NCBI GenBank assembly: GCA_903813345.2 | Contig: CAIIXF020000001.1 | Span: 37,357,366 to 37,421,365 of the forward strand | Direction: 5' to 3' | Origin: Owenia fusiformis | Taxonomy: Eukaryota > Annelida > Polychaeta > Sabellida > Oweniidae | Length of the DNA: 64,000 nucleotides | Shown here: piece after piece, positions 23,301-33,862 of the stretch | Layout of the letters: each line of letters starts with the position of its first letter | Position numbering within the stretch: the first letter of the stretch is position 1 | Program-made: the position numbers and the translations under genes | The notes under the pieces: model-generated | The model's input: only the letters and a program-made list of their open reading frames with translations | Told to the model about the DNA's origin: nothing | Database searches by the model: none

Positions 23301-24177
23301 GAATTTGAAAATGATTTATTTAAAAAGGTAATCTTTGATAACTAAGATACCAGTGGACGTTTTTGTCTCAAATTTTATATGCCGGTGAATAGGTTCAAAG
23401 AATAAATTTTCAAGATGACAGCTGAAATTCTAAGTTGGCCGTCATTTTTCGTAAAAACGTAATCTTAATAATTCAAACACCAGTGGACAGTGGTTAAAAT
23501 TTTATATGCTGGTGCTTATAGAGAAAAGGAGGTCTGCTCAAGAAGAAATTTTCAAGATGGCTGCCATTTATCAAAATGGCCGCCATGTGATGTAATCTTT
23601 TATAACGGAAATACCAGTGTCGTATTTGGTTAAGTTTTGTATGCTGATGTTTTACGATTTTTTCAAGGACTGGAAAGAACAGTTGAGAACCAGTATGGTG
23701 TGATAGGGGTTTAAGTATGTCACTTCGTTTGAAGTATGTTGTCGCTCGCAAAACAGAGAAGCCGCCAAAAAGTTTCGGCAAACTCGAAGCACTTTCCATC
23801 CATGAAGTTAATAAAAGATCGTAATAGACCAACTACATCCAGTCTGTTCGCACAAAGCAATATTTTCAAGACTGTCTTTGGAACTAGTTTGGTGTGACTG
23901 GGGGAAAACAGCAAAAAATCATATTATAACAATCCGGTTCGATAAAGTATATATAACGTATTCATTCACTGATTTATTTTTAAACTAATCTGTCAAATGA
24001 CGACCCCAGGTCATAATTTATTTTTTCTATGAAAATACTTTTGCGAGATAAATGTGACATACCCGAAGTATGACCAGACTGTTTCAAGAGATCTCTCCAG
24101 GCGATCCGCAGCAGTTCCTGACTATTAAGTGAGTTTAAGCTTGGTGTCGATGATGAGTCCATCTTCCTTGAAAGCAT
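13930..24177 (-). CDS. NIT-domain membrane guanylate cyclase, 8 exons, 731 aa
   Basis: Makes cGMP from GTP at a membrane. Exons: 24177-24063, 20582-20431, 19457-18438, 18211-18013, 17376-17239, 15594-15496, 15245-15154, 14310-13930; every junction is GT-AG and phases agree (2196 nt = 731 codons plus stop). Layout: short cytosolic N-terminus; TM1 ~58-80; extracellular NIT (nitrate/nitrite-sensing type) helical domain ~90-345; TM2 ~358-383; coiled linker with [14 protein letters not shown]; class III cyclase ~430-610; Pro/Gly/Thr-rich tail. Metal-binding Asp445 (FFSDIVGFT) and Asp489 (ETIGDS), guanine-selecting Glu485 and Cys557, and catalytic Asn564/Arg568 (NTASRLE) are all present, so it should be an active guanylate rather than adenylate cyclase. 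No kinase-homology domain or ANP-type receptor domain. Ligand is unknown; NIT cyclases have been linked to nitric-oxide signalling in Platynereis. Confidence 0.93.
14560..14780. repeat. Degenerate short repeat around 'ccatccacattatgg'
   Basis: Five or six variants of CCATCCACATTATGG spaced ~30-45 bp, ending in a run of nine or ten Gs at ~14769. Intronic (intron 7 of the cyclase). Confidence 0.6.
15154..15245 (-). CDS. NIT-GC exon 7
   Basis: Short exon: [20 protein letters not shown] then [10 protein letters not shown], the conserved end of the cyclase fold. The acceptor TACTTTCAG at 15246 gives the right phase; a nearer CAG (8 nt downstream) would break the frame. Donor GTAAAG. Confidence 0.9.
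15496..15594 (-). CDS. NIT-GC exon 6 (active-site Asn/Arg)
   Basis: [20 protein letters not shown] then [13 protein letters not shown]; Cys557, Asn564 and Arg568. Phase 1-1; donor GTAAGA. Confidence 0.95.
15925..17173. mobile_element. 1.25-kb nonautonomous DNA transposon carrying 162-bp tandem repeats
   Basis: Ends are inverted: ATGTCCCCACC at 15925 and GGTGGGGACAT at 17163-17173. Inside are about four head-to-tail copies of a 162-bp unit (the phrase AAAATCCAAAATGG starts near 16116, 16278, 16440 and 16602), then unique sequence, then a GGAC-rich run (17101-17130) near the right end. No transposase. Intron 5 of the cyclase. Confidence 0.65.
17239..17376 (-). CDS. NIT-GC exon 5
   Basis: Cyclase core [20 protein letters not shown] to IELRIGIHT; acceptor TTTACAG, donor GTGTGT, phase 1-1. 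Confidence 0.95.
18013..18211 (-). CDS. NIT-GC exon 4 (cyclase domain start)
   Basis: [20 protein letters not shown] to [13 protein letters not shown]; carries both metal-binding aspartates and the guanine-specificity glutamate. Donor GTAAGG, phase 1. Confidence 0.96.
18438..19457 (-). CDS. NIT-GC exon 3 (NIT domain, TM2, linker)
   Basis: 1020-nt phase 0-0 exon of 340 codons, starting [20 protein letters not shown]. The [18 protein letters not shown] segment is the start of the NIT four-helix domain. It continues through TM2 ([20 protein letters not shown]) to the signalling helix ending ADQLKKNK. Confidence 0.95.
19590..19985. repeat. Opposed copies of a ~60-bp repeat in cyclase intron 2
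   Basis: Units built on GAGTCATATAATGCGTAATA occur in forward orientation near 19610-19715 and reverse-complemented (TATTACGCGTTATATGA) from ~19745 to 19985, giving a palindromic cluster with a centre near 19720. Confidence 0.65.
20431..20582 (-). CDS. NIT-GC exon 2 (first transmembrane helix)
   Basis: TTCTTTAG acceptor; encodes basic KRRQIVK, then the helix [20 protein letters not shown]; donor GTAAGC after ATAE (phase 0). The basic flank predicts a cytosolic N-terminus. Confidence 0.9.
22022..22285. mobile_element. 264-bp MITE with ~22-bp TIRs
   Basis: Left TATCCTATGCCAAGTAGAGT and right ACTCTACTTGGTATAGGATA are reverse complements with one mismatch. The interior holds two to three 20-bp units of CGCTTCCGGTGCATATCTTC. 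Lies in cyclase intron 1. Confidence 0.7.
23040..23255. mobile_element. Fragment of TTAA-type MITE family (copy A)
   Basis: Matches the right part of the element at 25511-26317, including GTACGTCCAATCCG and CGTTTTCGAGAACGTAGTGA, but stops before the terminal GGTGTGATAGGG. Confidence 0.55.
23280..23654. repeat. Degenerate ~125-bp tandem repeat, three units
   Basis: The phrase 'accagtggac' recurs near 23351 and 23482, with a variant near 23604, each unit also containing 'ttcaagatgg/aca' and 'tttatatgctggtg'. Noncoding. Confidence 0.55.
23655..23910. mobile_element. Fragments of the TTAA-type MITE family (copy B)
   Basis: GAACCAGTATGGTGTGATAG at ~23688 and GAACTAGTTTGGTGTGACTG at ~23882 are two termini of the family in the same orientation; the part before 23700 corresponds to the left end of the 25.5-kb copy in reverse. 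Confidence 0.5.
24063..24177 (-). CDS. NIT-GC exon 1 (start)
   Basis: [20 protein letters not shown] at the N-terminus, ending ...KQSGHTS with a phase-1 GTATGT donor that joins exon 2 in frame. An in-frame second Met at 24162 (MDSSSTP) is an alternative start. A GAATTAG just before 24179 could be an acceptor, so a 5' UTR exon upstream is possible. Confidence 0.75.
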
Positions 24178-24785
24178 CCTAATTCAAACGTTTATATTTT
24201 CGATATCCTGATAGTCCTCATACTTCACCATTAAAATGTTTAAAATGTTAAATGTTGGTCTGTACATCATAATCGGATAGCAAATCTAACTTCTGACGAT
24301 ATATACTTTAATTCTATAGACGCTCGTGAAGTCTGTTGATTAACAAGTCTACGCAATCTGGCAATACGTGACATGCGTATATTCGTTTTTAAGTTTTGTT
24401 TTACTGTAAAATGTGTTATCTAAATTCAAAGAGTAGTTCGAATGATACGTTATGGCAATAAACCTTAGGATCTATAATCCGAGAATATGTAGATACAAGG
24501 TCCTCAAAAAGTTCATTTGATGGAATAAGAGCGTCAATTGTCAAATTAAATAGAAATGTTGCAATCCCTGAAAATAACTGGTAGGAGTAATCAGCTAATA
24601 AATAAATGTGTTAATTACCAAAGGACGGCTTGTTATGACATGTCCATGTTACATGTATATTGAACAGGTGTAGCCTTTAAGGAAGAAATTAAAAAGACCC
24701 ACTCTTCAATCTTGTTTACGCTAGAATTTATTTTCTACAAATATTTAGCATCCCAGACGGTGCCATTTGAAACATAACTGTTGTA
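24178..24785. other. 5' flank of the guanylate cyclase; no gene seen
   Basis: Should contain the minus-strand cyclase promoter/5' UTR. No TATA box or CpG-rich stretch could be assigned with confidence. Confidence 0.45.
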
Positions 24786-25490
24786 TTTTAGCAGGAATGG
24801 AACTCGGACTAAATCTGGCTTTGGTCGGGCAATATGTCTAAAATAATAAGCTGCTTCATAAACAGTCTTCAATACGCCCATCTCATTCGCAGTTCGTTCA
24901 GGTCGCACCATGTCGGTGTACATTACACACGTACTGCAATGACATCCCATTGCACAACGTCGTTAACGCGTCTCTAGTAGAGTCGAAGTATGGCAATTAC
25001 GTTCCTAGTCTCGTATGTCATCTCGTTTGAAGTAGGTTTGAAGAAAGTAGAAAGTTGAAGCTACGTTCGCACACACTTTTAGACCAGTTCGGCAACGTTT
25101 TGAAGAACGCAATGGCAACTATTTTGGTAGGATAGCTATATTTTTACTTAGTCGTCCATGGGCAGTCTTTAATACGTCAGTTTAAACCCGTTTGCAAGTA
25201 GTTCTACCTCGTTCTCAATACGTCATCAGACAGTTCCATCCCTAGTAAGATCGAATAACGACAGTCCCGCTCGGAGTACGCTCAAATCGTCTTAGTTAGT
25301 TGTCACTAATTGAAGAACGTGACGACCACTAGAAAATTTTGAGCAAGCTCTAAGTTCTGGAGGACCAACCCGTTCGAGTACGTTCATTACGTAAATATAT
25401 CTCAAATAGTTCTAAGTACGCCCAATCCGTTCATATACAGTTTAAGCTCGTTTTCGAGAACGTAGTGAGAACTAGTTCGGTGTGATAGGG
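24786..25490. mobile_element. TTAA-type (piggyBac-like) MITE, copy C
   Basis: Right end GGTGTGATAGGG is followed directly by TTAA (25491-25494). The body is a diverged copy of the next element (shared CAGTCTTCAATACG, GCAGTTCGTTCAGGTCGCAC and more). Left boundary uncertain. Noncoding. Confidence 0.6.
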
Positions 25491-25510
25491 TTAAATAGTG
25501 TCTGTTTTAC

Positions 25511-26317
25511 CCCCCTATCACACCAAACTAGTTCTTACCCGTTCTTGCCAGTCCTACGAAAATGTCGTAAAACGGGCTCAATCTGGCTGTGGTCGGGAAG
25601 TATGTCTAAAATAATTAGCTACTTCGTTCATAAACAGTCTTCAATACGTCCATCTCGTTCGCAGTTCGTTCAGGTCGCACCGCGTCGGTGTGCAACGGCG
25701 TATAACGCGTCCCTTAGTCTAAAAGGTCATCATGACCTGATTACAGAACGGTATGGTCGCCATCGAATTTTGAATCGATTCAAAATTCTAAATCACATTC
25801 CCCGTCCGGGAAAGTCCATGAAGTTCGTAAATAGACCTTAGAAAGTTGCAGCTACGTTCATTCCGTTCGCACACAGTTTAAAACCAGTTTTGAAGAACGC
25901 AGTGGCAACTTGTTTGGTGTGATAGCTATATTTTTGCTAATTCGTTCATAAGCAGTCTTAAATACGTTCTTAATCAGTTTAAACACGTTTGCAATTGGTT
26001 CAACCTCGTTCTCAATACGTCCTCAGACAGTTCAACTCGTTGTTAAAACGTCCCTAGTAGGATTGAAGTACGACGGTTCCGTTCGTAGTACGTCCAGCTC
26101 GTTGTTAGTACGTTGTCACTCGTTCTAATTGTAGAACGTATCGACCACGAGAAAATTTTGAGCATGTTCTAAGTTCTAGAGGACCTACCCGTTCGAGTAC
26201 GTTCGATGAAGTTTGTAAATAGACCCCAAACGGTTCTTAGTACGTCCAGTCCGTTCGTACACAGTTGAAGCCCGTTTTCGAGAACGTAGTGAGAACTAGT
26301 TTGGTGTGATAGTAGGG
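25511..26317. mobile_element. TTAA-type (piggyBac-like) MITE, copy D, ~807 bp
   Basis: Left CCCTATCACACCAAACTAGT and right ACTAGTTTGGTGTGATAG plus GGG form ~20-bp TIRs; flanks TTAC/TTAT are near-TTAA. The CCC...GGG ends and TTAA-like target fit piggyBac-type elements, but no transposase is present; Kolobok is an alternative. The interior repeats 'cgttcgnagtacgtcc'-like words. Confidence 0.65.
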
Positions 26318-27357
26318 TTATAGCATAGCATATTTTAATGAAGCCAGATTTTTGTCTTTAACTTATCTGCCATCTATATGTGTTCATTTAGCTTTTTCCT
26401 GGAAAGGACGTTGCCTTATCCAAAATTCATAGAATTTTGTCTTTTTATTTATACTTGTTATGGCCATTATGATTTTCTCAGCCCAGTGGTAGTGATCTGG
26501 GTTGGGGGATACGGAAGGGGGAGGGGGGGGGGGGTGATGTACCTGGTTGATACCACGTTACGCACGTTTGGGGTATTGAGGAGTCGTCAATGAAGACTCG
26601 TGCCGTATATGTTAATAAACTAACGAGCCACTAAGTGGTCCTTTATCCACCTGAATAGAATAAATAGTTTATTGGTATACATGTCAACATTTGAAGACTT
26701 TCTCATTGTGTGACAATTATTAAGAAATTACAGATAATGACCCGGCTTATTGCCCCTTCAAAGCAAATTACTCCGAATATCTGTTATGAACAACGATATA
26801 ATTTAGTTAAGTCACTACAGGTGTCCAACTTTATTTGCTCAAGTTTTTCTTTAAACACAGCACTCTATTGTCGAGTTACTTATATATATACCATGATATT
26901 GGAATCGTCACGAGCGTGAGGCGTAAGAGTCTCTGATGGTGCCGCTTTGTCGCAGGTGCATGGCTGGCCAATAGAATAATGCTTTGAACGACAGATTCAT
27001 GAAATTACTAAGGGACCCAACACTGTTACCTTTAACCAACTAAATAAAATATCATTTTTCCTCCCAGTATCCAATTCCTTGGAATGAAACAAGGGTATAT
27101 ATATATCAAAGGTTAACTGGTTAAGGGATTATCCCAATATTCTGAAACTGAATATTTTGGACTATTTTTCTGCATATTATTTGCATATTTCAGAATTCTA
27201 CCTGAGCGGTTTCAGAAAATATTAGGACATTAGTTTGAATCCAGTCTGTTACTAAGAATAGAGCAAAGGATTACTTAAATACTATATTTTTAACAACTTA
27301 GTTTTCACTATTTTTTCATATTTTCACCAAAATAGGACGAAACAATGATTTTTATTG
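26318..27357. other. No gene recognised; contains a G-rich tract
   Basis: Noncoding. A purine/G-rich run at ~26503-26536 includes 5-G and 12-13-G blocks. The rest is AT-rich with no exon-like frame. Confidence 0.5.
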
Positions 27358-27611
27358 GCTCACACAGCGGGCCCATGGGATCGACCAGGCATCCGTCCGT
27401 CCGTTGGTCCGTCCGTCCGTCAACATTGGCCGCACAAATTAAAACTGCTATTCGGATTGAGTCATATCCACATTCATTTTATGCATATCCAAAATGCCTA
27501 TTTGACCTATCATCGCCATTTCCCAAGTTCGCCCGGTTTCCGAGAAGTTGCTGATTTTGACGTAAAAATGTCAAATTTTCTGTAAATATGAAGGTTCTAC
27601 ACTGTGTGAGC
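27358..27611. mobile_element. ~254-bp MITE with GGCTCACACAG termini and (GTCC)n
   Basis: Left GGCTCACACAG and right CTGTGTGAGC are inverted. A CCGTCCGTCCGT run lies near the left end, at the same relative place as the GGAC run in the 15.9-17.2-kb element. Confidence 0.55.
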
Positions 27612-29257
27612 ACAGGACCATCGGTCCTTTATAATGTCTTACACTGAACTTATCGGTTGGAGCCTTGTGCAAGACAGTGACGACCACGAGGAAAATAGTC
27701 CGGGGAATACAGCTACAGTTTAGGCTAAATACGACAAAAATTATATTAAACAAAGAGACATCTTTACTTAATCAATCGCAAATGTGGTTTGAATTCTGAC
27801 GTCTGACATCTTACAAGCTGCATAGCAATTTACTTGTATACCGAACATGTAAGTCCAAAGACAAATCTCTATATTATGCGTGCTTATCTGTGACTGAAAT
27901 TAATTTCATCGGGATGTAAGATCCTATTTATGCAAAATCACGCTAAATATTAAACCGTCGCGTGTGATATTAGTTGCCAATTTACAAAGGTTCCCTTTGA
28001 GAGATAATCATAAAATCAGTTAAACACGATCATCTTGTTCGAGTCAATTAAATTATATCAAACAAAATTGAATTAAATCTTTTGTAGTCAGCTTTATTAG
28101 GCATTAAACTTCCCCTCATTGAAATGAACTCCGGTGCTTTTTAATCCCCAAGTTCATTATTTAATGGTTTCGAGTCAATGGTAAATACACACTGTCCATA
28201 ACTGCAGGAAATTGACTCATTATAAGTCTCTAATGTAGTTTAGTTGGAGATGTTCGTGTTTTATTGGCTGTGAAGAATAAAGCTAATGAAAGTGGCGGGG
28301 TTTGTTGCTATGTTAATGGGTCGAATCAATGCAGCTGCTTATGAGAGAATTCTATGATGATTCCATAAATATTATCGATGTCATTGCGAATAAATTATAA
28401 ACAATTTACTCGTATGTGAGATCATAGCCTACATTGAAGCTAAAAATAATTAAGTGATTGCATGATTGAACAAAATAGGTCATTGTGACCTAGTTTAATG
28501 TATGTATCCTACTTGAAATAGGTCAAATACAGTTGATTAACAACCAGGTACGCCTCATATCTTCCACGCGATTATACTGCATGCATGCATACATTAACAA
28601 TATATTTTATAGTCTTACTCGGAGTTCGGTATAACAAAATCAGGTTAACTGAATTAACGACAGCAAGCAAGTGGCGTAGGAATGGATACGAGCATATTAT
28701 ATTTTTGCATCTGTCATTTATGCAAATGAATGATTTAACAATATTGTATAATACTTCCACTTGTTATAGGCTAAACAATGTTTAGGGTGTTGATATTTAC
28801 TTGTATATGTACATCATAAAAAGTCGAAATAAAGTAATCTCAATGATGGATATAATAAGTATAGATTAGTATTCGCATTTCGTATCTCACGAAACAAAAC
28901 TTTATCGTAATGATTGTTGTACTTTTACTTCGAATACCTAAAATATAGCGTTTGTGTGTAAATGATGTGCACATGTAATCTATTGTTTAAAATTGTGAAT
29001 AATTTGTATTTATTCATATGGAAAGAAAAAGATAAGAAAAAGATAGAAAACATAATAGAGAGATTTCGCAACGCACTTACAGCGTGTTTATAAATCCCTT
29101 ATGTTTATAACTAATAGAAGTATGTGTACTACGTCATCATTTGTTAATGCCTATATCTACTATCTTTCATTGACTCTCTGGTGTCAAAACAGTGACTCGC
29201 TTCATTGCATGTTTAAAGTCTCACGTTTAAAGAATCAAGTGGACATGATATATTTAA
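27612..29257. other. No gene recognised
   Basis: AT-rich noncoding DNA; only short random open frames. Confidence 0.5.
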
Positions 29258-29409
29258 GGAATAAATAATGATTCAATATGGTGAAATTCAGCACGAGTTG
29301 GACAGAATGTTGTACAAAGCACGAACCGAAGGTGAGTGCATTTGTACTAACATTCTGTCCAACGAGTGCTGAATTTCACCATATTGAATGGCCTATCATT
29401 ATTTATTCC
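29258..29409. repeat. Near-perfect inverted repeat, ~57-65-bp arms, ~30-nt loop
   Basis: 29258-29314 (GGAATAAATAATGATTCAAT...) pairs with 29345-29409; both arms contain AATATGGTGAAATTCAGCAC and TTGGACAGAATGTT. One arm has a ~7-bp insertion. The loop can pair further (GTACAAA/TTTGTAC). Fewer mismatches than the other palindromes here. Confidence 0.8.
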
Positions 29410-31020
29410 GATTCAAACATAAAAATTAGTAAAAGCCGTGTCTGTGGAACGGGCATGAAGGAAGAATACGCATGCTGTCAAGATTCTGAAGTCGGCCGGA
29501 AAAATTTTAGAATTTGTTTGGGCTGTTCTATTTTACTCCCCGTTTTAGATTTTATACGGTGTATGCAAACATGGGTCAGCCATAGTTAAATAGTTACAGT
29601 AGCTACGGAGGGAGTAAAAAAGAACATCTATCACCGGACAGAGCCCCAGATGTGCAGCTGAGATGTGACGTCACTCAAAACAATGCAAATTGCAGATTGA
29701 ATAGAGCATGGTCGTGCATCTATGGAGAATTAGAGAACGTTCTATATTGGCTATGCTGCATTCTGATTGGTTGAGAAATTCGAATAGAGCACGGTCATGT
29801 TTGAATAAACAATAACAAAGTGTATAACAAATTGCAGCACTGTGGGTGATATACATGTTATGAAGGAAAACACAGCATATCGAGGTTTATAACTTTCGCT
29901 TGATTATAGGCCAAACTGCCCTAATTCACGTCACCATACTAGTCAATGGGCAAAAGGGCAAACGCCTGACTTTTTATCTCGAGTTATGGATTTATGTGGC
30001 CTCACTGGCCTATCTGAGGTTCTAAAGCTATGTCTAAGCTACATTTTGACACTAAACTCAATAGGGGCCAAACATCTACAATTGTGACACTACCCCCTCT
30101 CTCTGCCGACAGAAATTTAAATTCAAAAAAATGAAGGCAAAATTAATACGCCACTTGATTCGAAATTTTCCTTCAGATGACCCAAGTAAACGCATTTTCA
30201 GAAGAAATGGCATGTTGTCATTGCAAAAAGATGACAACTGTGCCTACATACTAGCTTACTGACTCGTCATGATCACAATTGTGTTGGGACTACATTCATT
30301 TTTGAAAACTACTTTTTTCTATTCAACGGAAGTGACGTATTAGGGCATTTGGGCCTAATATATTGTACCATTCGTCCCATGATTAATACGTGGGCGATTA
30401 TGGGATAATAAAAATCATATATCTTTTTTTTCAAAAACTTTATACGCCCAAAGTATAACATTAGGCTATGTCAGCAAAATTTCAGATGGACCGTTCATCC
30501 GTTCAACTTGACTTGAAATTTTGCAACAGAGGAATTTTTATATAGCTTTGAAATCTCGCCAACTCTTGTTTTTCGTGAGATTTTTAGAGATTTGCACATT
30601 GAACCTCTAATGACTAATTTTAATGACTCACTTTTCCTCTTTTTAATATCATAATTGAAATCAGTGAAACGATTTCTACAATAATAACTTTGATTATTAG
30701 GCTATAGTTATGTCATTTAAATAATTTATCCATGACTTTTAAAAAAAACTTGGGCCAAATCTCCATTGATGCAACGCTAAAATTCTTTAAAACCTCTGTT
30801 TATTCGTTAGACAACCAACATTTTCATAACTAATCACAATATGCGAATGAACAGGGTCACCCCATAGTATGCCATTACAACCAACGTTTTTTTTAATTAA
30901 ATGACTATTGCAATTTCATAACATTTAAGTCAATGGCAGTCTGGCCCAAACAAAACAGAAAACAAACAAGTGTGACATCTCTTATATCAGCTTATTTAGC
31001 CATATAGAAACTCTCTTATT
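29410..31020. other. No gene recognised
   Basis: Noncoding; the plus-strand open frame through the hairpin (to 29589) has no family signature and is probably chance. Confidence 0.45.
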
Positions 31021-31380
31021 CAACTTCAACAAATTGTAACAGACAAAAGAACAGACAAGTGCTAAGATCTGATTAGATTTAGAGTATACTAGGTAAATTA
31101 CTTGGCGGCCATTTTAAATTTCATCAAAATTCCAGGTGAACCGCTTATCCGTTCAACTTGAAGTTTTTGCAGATGCAAGAGCAGATTAGTGTCAAGATCT
31201 GATTTTGTAAACTACATGGTGACCATTTTTAATTTTGCGAAATTTTGTCATCGAAATTCCAGGAAAAACACTTATCCGTTAAACTTGAAATTTTTATAGA
31301 TGCAACAACAGACTTGTGCCAAGATCTGAATATGTTTTGGTTTTGCTAGCTAATTCACATGGCGCCCATTTTGAATTCTT
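31021..31380. repeat. Degenerate ~125-bp repeat, about three units
   Basis: Recurring order: 'acagacaagtgc.aagatctgat', 'tggcggccatttt', 'attccaggtgaaccgcttatccgtt', 'caacttgaa'. Similar wording to the 162-bp repeats at 16 kb suggests a related repeat superfamily. Confidence 0.55.
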
Positions 31381-31699
31381 TGATAATTCGGCCATTGGTA
31401 TGTTTTTTTTACGTAAAAAACAGAAAACCAGTTTTTCGTTTTACTTATAATGATATCGACGATACAAAGAATCCTAAAACGACTAGAACAGGCGGTAGGC
31501 CAGGTATAATGCCACTACTAGAACTGGGCAAACATTTGTTTGAAGAGGCAGAATAAACTTAATACTCTTGAAAAAAGCCTCATTTACGATAACCATGTGA
31601 TTATCACTGTAAACCACCCCTTCATGTATTTTTCTAAATCTTAAAATTCTACGAAAGGATGTGATGAGTTCAAAATTGGATACCACTTGCAGTTATGGG

Positions 31700-32225
31700 G
31701 GTACCACTCGCAATTAGGTCTAAGAATGGGGTACCAATGGGGCATAAGTGTAAGAATGGGGCAACACTCGCATTTAAATGTAAGAATGGGACAACACTCG
31801 AATTTAAGGATAAGAATGGTACAAAACTCGCATTTAAGTATAAGAATGGGTCAAAACTCGCATTTAAGTGTAAGAATGGGACAACATTCTAATTTAAGGG
31901 TAAGAATGGGACAAAACTCGCATTTAAGTGTAAGAATGGGTCAAAACTCGCATTTAAGTGTAAGAATGGGACAACACTCGAATTTCAGGGTAAGAATGGG
32001 ACAACACTCGAATTTAAGTGTAAGAATGGGACAACACTCGAATTTAAGGGTAAGAATGGGACAATACTCGCATTCAAGTGTAAGAATGGGTCAAAACTCG
32101 CATTTAAGTGTAAGAATGGGACAACACTCGAATTTAAGGGTAAGAATGGGGCAATACTCGCATTTAAGTGTAAGAATGGGACAATATTCGCATTTAATTA
32201 AGTGTAAGAATGGGATACCTCTCGC
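31700..32225. repeat. 30-bp minisatellite, ~17 units
   Basis: Unit CATTTAAGTGTAAGAATGGG plus ACAACACTCG, with variants. Because 30 is a multiple of three, the frames stay open and give a spurious 202-residue frame of ten-residue repeats (VRMGQHSNLR). No start context, splice or domain supports coding. Confidence 0.9.
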
Positions 32226-33402
32226 ATTTTACGAGACAAAACCACGGTGCAAGATAAGAGGCAAAGATAAGCAGCGGTCCACATGTGTTGAATAACAATT
32301 ATAGATCCCATACATTTGAGTAAATAATCTTCAAGTTGATATTTAATTATAATCGCCAAATAAACATAGAGTTATCACCAAAGCAGTGCCTTATCACACG
32401 TAAGGGGTTAAAATTGAGCACGTTTTTATCTTTAACGATGACCATTAGCAAGCTATTATTTGTTTAAATGTGACAATAATGTAAAACTAAATTATTTGGT
32501 AGAAAAAGGTAGGGATGCATAAATATATACATTAATGTCTGATACTGGTACCTGCGGTAATGATTTAACGTAAGAGGCCTAGTCTCTGGAAACCACATAC
32601 AACAGACATTTAAATTATATTGATGTATAAATATAACATATTATATTGAGTAAAAATGTGATCTGCTAATACTTACATGTATATCCATTAAGAAAACGGG
32701 CATAAAATAAAAATAGTGAAACATAAATCAATGATAAATAAAAATTCTTTATATATATATGCTATATAAAGTTTTAAATTCAGATAGCTACGTATACCAT
32801 TCCTTAAGGAATAGGCAGCTCGACGCAAACAAGATTATGTTGTTTGTTTAATAATCCGAACCAAACCACATGGACAAAAAACTACAAGTAAATCTTTTTT
32901 TGACGACAGGAGTTTTAGAAGAGTTATCCCCTGGCATTTATCTTTACCATCATCATAAATGGATATTTGTGAGATCGTGACCAAAGCTTCTTGGAGTTAT
33001 CGAATCTCATTATAATTTCAGATAGACCGAGATCTTAATTAAATACAATTCATTATTTGGGAACTAAAGCTAGCCGATATCAGCACCGGCTATTGAGTCT
33101 TTTGATACAATTGCATATTCGTCCGCACTAACCAATCAGGTTAGAGATTATCAAACATGGCCGAAATAAATGATTTAAAGCCCCTCCACAGATTGAAAAG
33201 GCGATTTCATTTTTGGTCTTGACACAGTTGTTCGTAAGACATTACGCTGATACAATATTTGACTTAGGACTATCAAATAAAATTGTAAATCTTGAAACAA
33301 TCAGGACGTAAATCTAAATTGAGGAAAGTAAGATGTGCTGACTGCTACATGTACTACACAAAACAAAATAAAAACATTTAAAGCATCTAATAAAACTAAA
33401 TA
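32226..33402. promoter_or_regulatory. 5' flank / presumed promoter region of Mnx
   Basis: Immediately upstream of the Mnx ATG; no other gene. No definite TATA box or initiator can be assigned. AT-rich with a stop-rich leader before 33403, so the chosen ATG is the first plausible start. Confidence 0.4.
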
Positions 33403-33862
33403 ATGAAGACAGCGAAAGTTCCTTCGGTTAAGTCCAAATTCAGTATCGATGCACTACTCGGAAGAGACAGAGACAGTCCGGAGCCCGAATCAAAGACACC
33501 ACCAATGAGTCCGAGCTCATCGGAATCGATGCGATCCACCCCGGTGAGCTCCCCGTGTTCGAGCCCCAGTCTTAGCCCCGGGGGTATGGGAGGAAGCAGT
33601 ATTGTTCCTAAACCTGGACTCTTACATATGCATGGAATGAATGGACATAATATGAGCACTGCGGGTCTCCTACCAGGAATGTTCGCGCACCCTATGTACT
33701 CGGGTCTAGGGGGATCTCCCCATGGACCCCATCCGATGTTGCCGGGAAGTGCATTCCACTCCCCGGCAGAGCAAGCTTTAAAGGCAGCCCAGGCCCAGGG
33801 AATGAACCTCGACTGGTTAGCGAGGGCGGGGATGTTCATGCCAAGGGTGATGGACTTTGCAG
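33403..33862 (+). CDS. Mnx: Mnx exon 1
   Basis: 153 codons plus one base from [23 protein letters not shown] to VMDFA; GC-richer than its surroundings; donor GTAATA. Confidence 0.95.

Noticed and set aside
29278-29589. 103-aa plus-strand frame
   Set aside because: Its first third is the hairpin arm and loop; no family signature or splice context.
31700-32225. CRISPR-like direct repeat array
   Set aside because: No unique spacers; the units abut directly, and the genome is an intron-bearing animal.
31687-32295. 202-residue open frame with ten-residue repeats
   Set aside because: Product of a 30-bp minisatellite whose period keeps frames open; opens at a non-ATG codon, overlaps a similar frame in another phase, no splice or domain support.
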